64,000 nucleotides of DNA from Paludisphaera soli (GTDB lineage: Bacteria > Planctomycetota > Planctomycetia > Isosphaerales > Isosphaeraceae): the NCBI RefSeq assembly GCF_011064595.1, contig NZ_JAALJI010000005.1, forward strand, positions 124,001-188,000, written 5' to 3'. The notes under the pieces were generated by a model. The model made no database searches, was not told the DNA's origin, and was given only the letters and a program-made list of their open reading frames with translations. Position 1 is the first letter of the stretch. Every line of letters begins with the position of its first letter. A program made the translations under genes and the position numbers. This document shows positions 63,391 through 64,000 of the stretch, in pieces.

Positions 63391-64000
63391 ATGGGCCGAG
63401 GGCCGACGAACGAGACGTTCCGGCGGATCCGGGCGCTTTACGCGACGGGGCCGGTGGGGGACCTGGACGACGCACGGCTGCTGGAGCGGTTCGCGGTCGG
63501 CGAGGGGCTGGATCGCGAGGACGCCTTCGCGGCGCTGGTGCGGCGGCACGGGCCGATGGTGCTCTCGGTCTGCCGGCGGATGCTCGACGGACATGGGCCC
63601 GGGCGGACCGACGCCGACGACGCGTTCCAGGCCGTCTTCCTGATCCTCGCCCGCAAGGCCGGCTCGCTGCGGCGTCCCGACGACCTGCGGCCCTGGCTCT
63701 ACGGCGTGGCCGTCCGCACCGGGAAGGAGGCCCGCCGCCGCGCCCTGCGGCTCCGCGACCGGGAAGGGGGGCCGCTCGACGACGCCCTCGCCGCGCCGGC
63801 CCCGGCGGACGCCGACCTGGCCGACCTCCGCGCGGCGCTCGACGAGGAGTTGGAGCGGCTCCCCGGCCGCTACCGCGAGCCGATTTTGCTCTGCGAGCTG
63901 GAGGGCGCCTCGCGCCGCGACGCCGCCTCGCGGCTGGGCCTGGCCGAAGGGACGCTTTCGAGCCGCCTCGCCCGGGGCCGCAACCTCCTGCGCGACCGCC
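63391..64000 (+). CDS. ECF-type sigma-70 factor, planctomycete type (cut by window edge)
   Basis: 203 codons visible, no stop before the end. Region 2: AFAALVRRHGPMVLSVCRRM, DADDAFQAVFLILARKAGSL, LRPWLYGVAVRTGKEARRR. Region 4: LPGRYREPILLCELEGASRRD, ASRLGLAEGTLSSRLARGRN. This is the family where the sigma domain is usually followed by a membrane segment and a C-terminal sensor or WD40 region (ECF01-Gob-like); that part lies outside. It has an unusual start: no clear Shine-Dalgarno except GGGG before ATG 63391. It probably controls envelope or surface-protein genes. Confidence 0.88.
   Translation, partial: MGRGPTNETFRRIRALYATGPVGDLDDARLLERFAVGEGLDREDAFAALVRRHGPMVLSVCRRMLDGHGPGRTDADDAFQAVFLILARKAGSLRRPDDLRPWLYGVAVRTGKEARRRALRLRDREGGPLDDALAAPAPADADLADLRAALDEELERLPGRYREPILLCELEGASRRDAASRLGLAEGTLSSRLARGRNLLRDR

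Overview
This is a high-GC window (about 70% by eye), densely coding on both strands, from the chromosome of a planctomycete, most likely the family Isosphaeraceae (Paludisphaera/Singulisphaera-like). The pointers are family-level: a DUF1559 prepilin-like protein (32435-33520) beside a small lipoprotein, a LEPR-XLL-type N-terminal signal on a large repeat protein (40678-42369), PEP-CTERM proteins (8961-9935 and 59274-59981), tandem membrane-anchored VWA proteins, and an ECF-type sigma factor of the planctomycete kind at the right edge. No rRNA, tRNA or CRISPR array was seen.

Layout. 1-4949 is the end of an exopolysaccharide locus (membrane protein end, acyltransferase 3, two GT4 and one GT2 glycosyltransferases). 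4976-6930 is a compact cassette: a 40-residue basic protein, a spore-photoproduct-lyase-like radical SAM enzyme, a 2H phosphodiesterase and a DUF2256 zinc-finger protein; it looks like a nucleic-acid repair or modification unit. 6995-9935 holds an orphan HlyD-type adaptor and a PEP-CTERM serine protease. 10417-13653 is carB. Next comes a DUF559 nuclease-like gene between two near-identical inverted palindromic repeats, possibly a small non-autonomous or self-mobilising element. 14266-25674 holds housekeeping genes (glycerophosphodiesterase, dnaA standing alone, FmdB-type zinc ribbon, NAD(P)HX epimerase, GH13 branching-type enzyme, esterase, acyltransferase). Copies of the same palindromic repeat lie in several gaps.

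26125-42369 is rich in exported or membrane proteins: an astacin-like protease, four Pro/Ala/Tyr-rich secreted proteins, the DUF1559 and lipoprotein pair, an XylR-type AraC regulator, a membrane-anchored dual-specificity phosphatase, two paralogous VWA proteins and the LEPR-XLL protein with five 58-residue repeats.

The most interesting locus is 42569-47426. Three translationally coupled minus-strand genes encode a protein with a C-terminal DUF559/Vsr-like nuclease domain, a 219-residue probable winged-helix partner, and a 1065-residue protein with two NTPase domains, the second HerA/FtsK-like. Nuclease plus DNA pump plus adaptor is the architecture of known anti-phage and DNA-processing systems, and I do not recognise this arrangement as a named system. 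An A-B-A-B direct repeat array lies immediately upstream.

47975-64000 continues with an M50 protease, a protein with a histone-H1-like tail, a GRDP-like protein, an ECF sigma/anti-sigma pair, GH78 and GH43 glycosidases, a second metzincin, a cupredoxin-like protein, a PEP-CTERM protein, a nested-palindrome repeat element, a carboxypeptidase-regulatory-domain protein and a sigma factor cut by the window edge.
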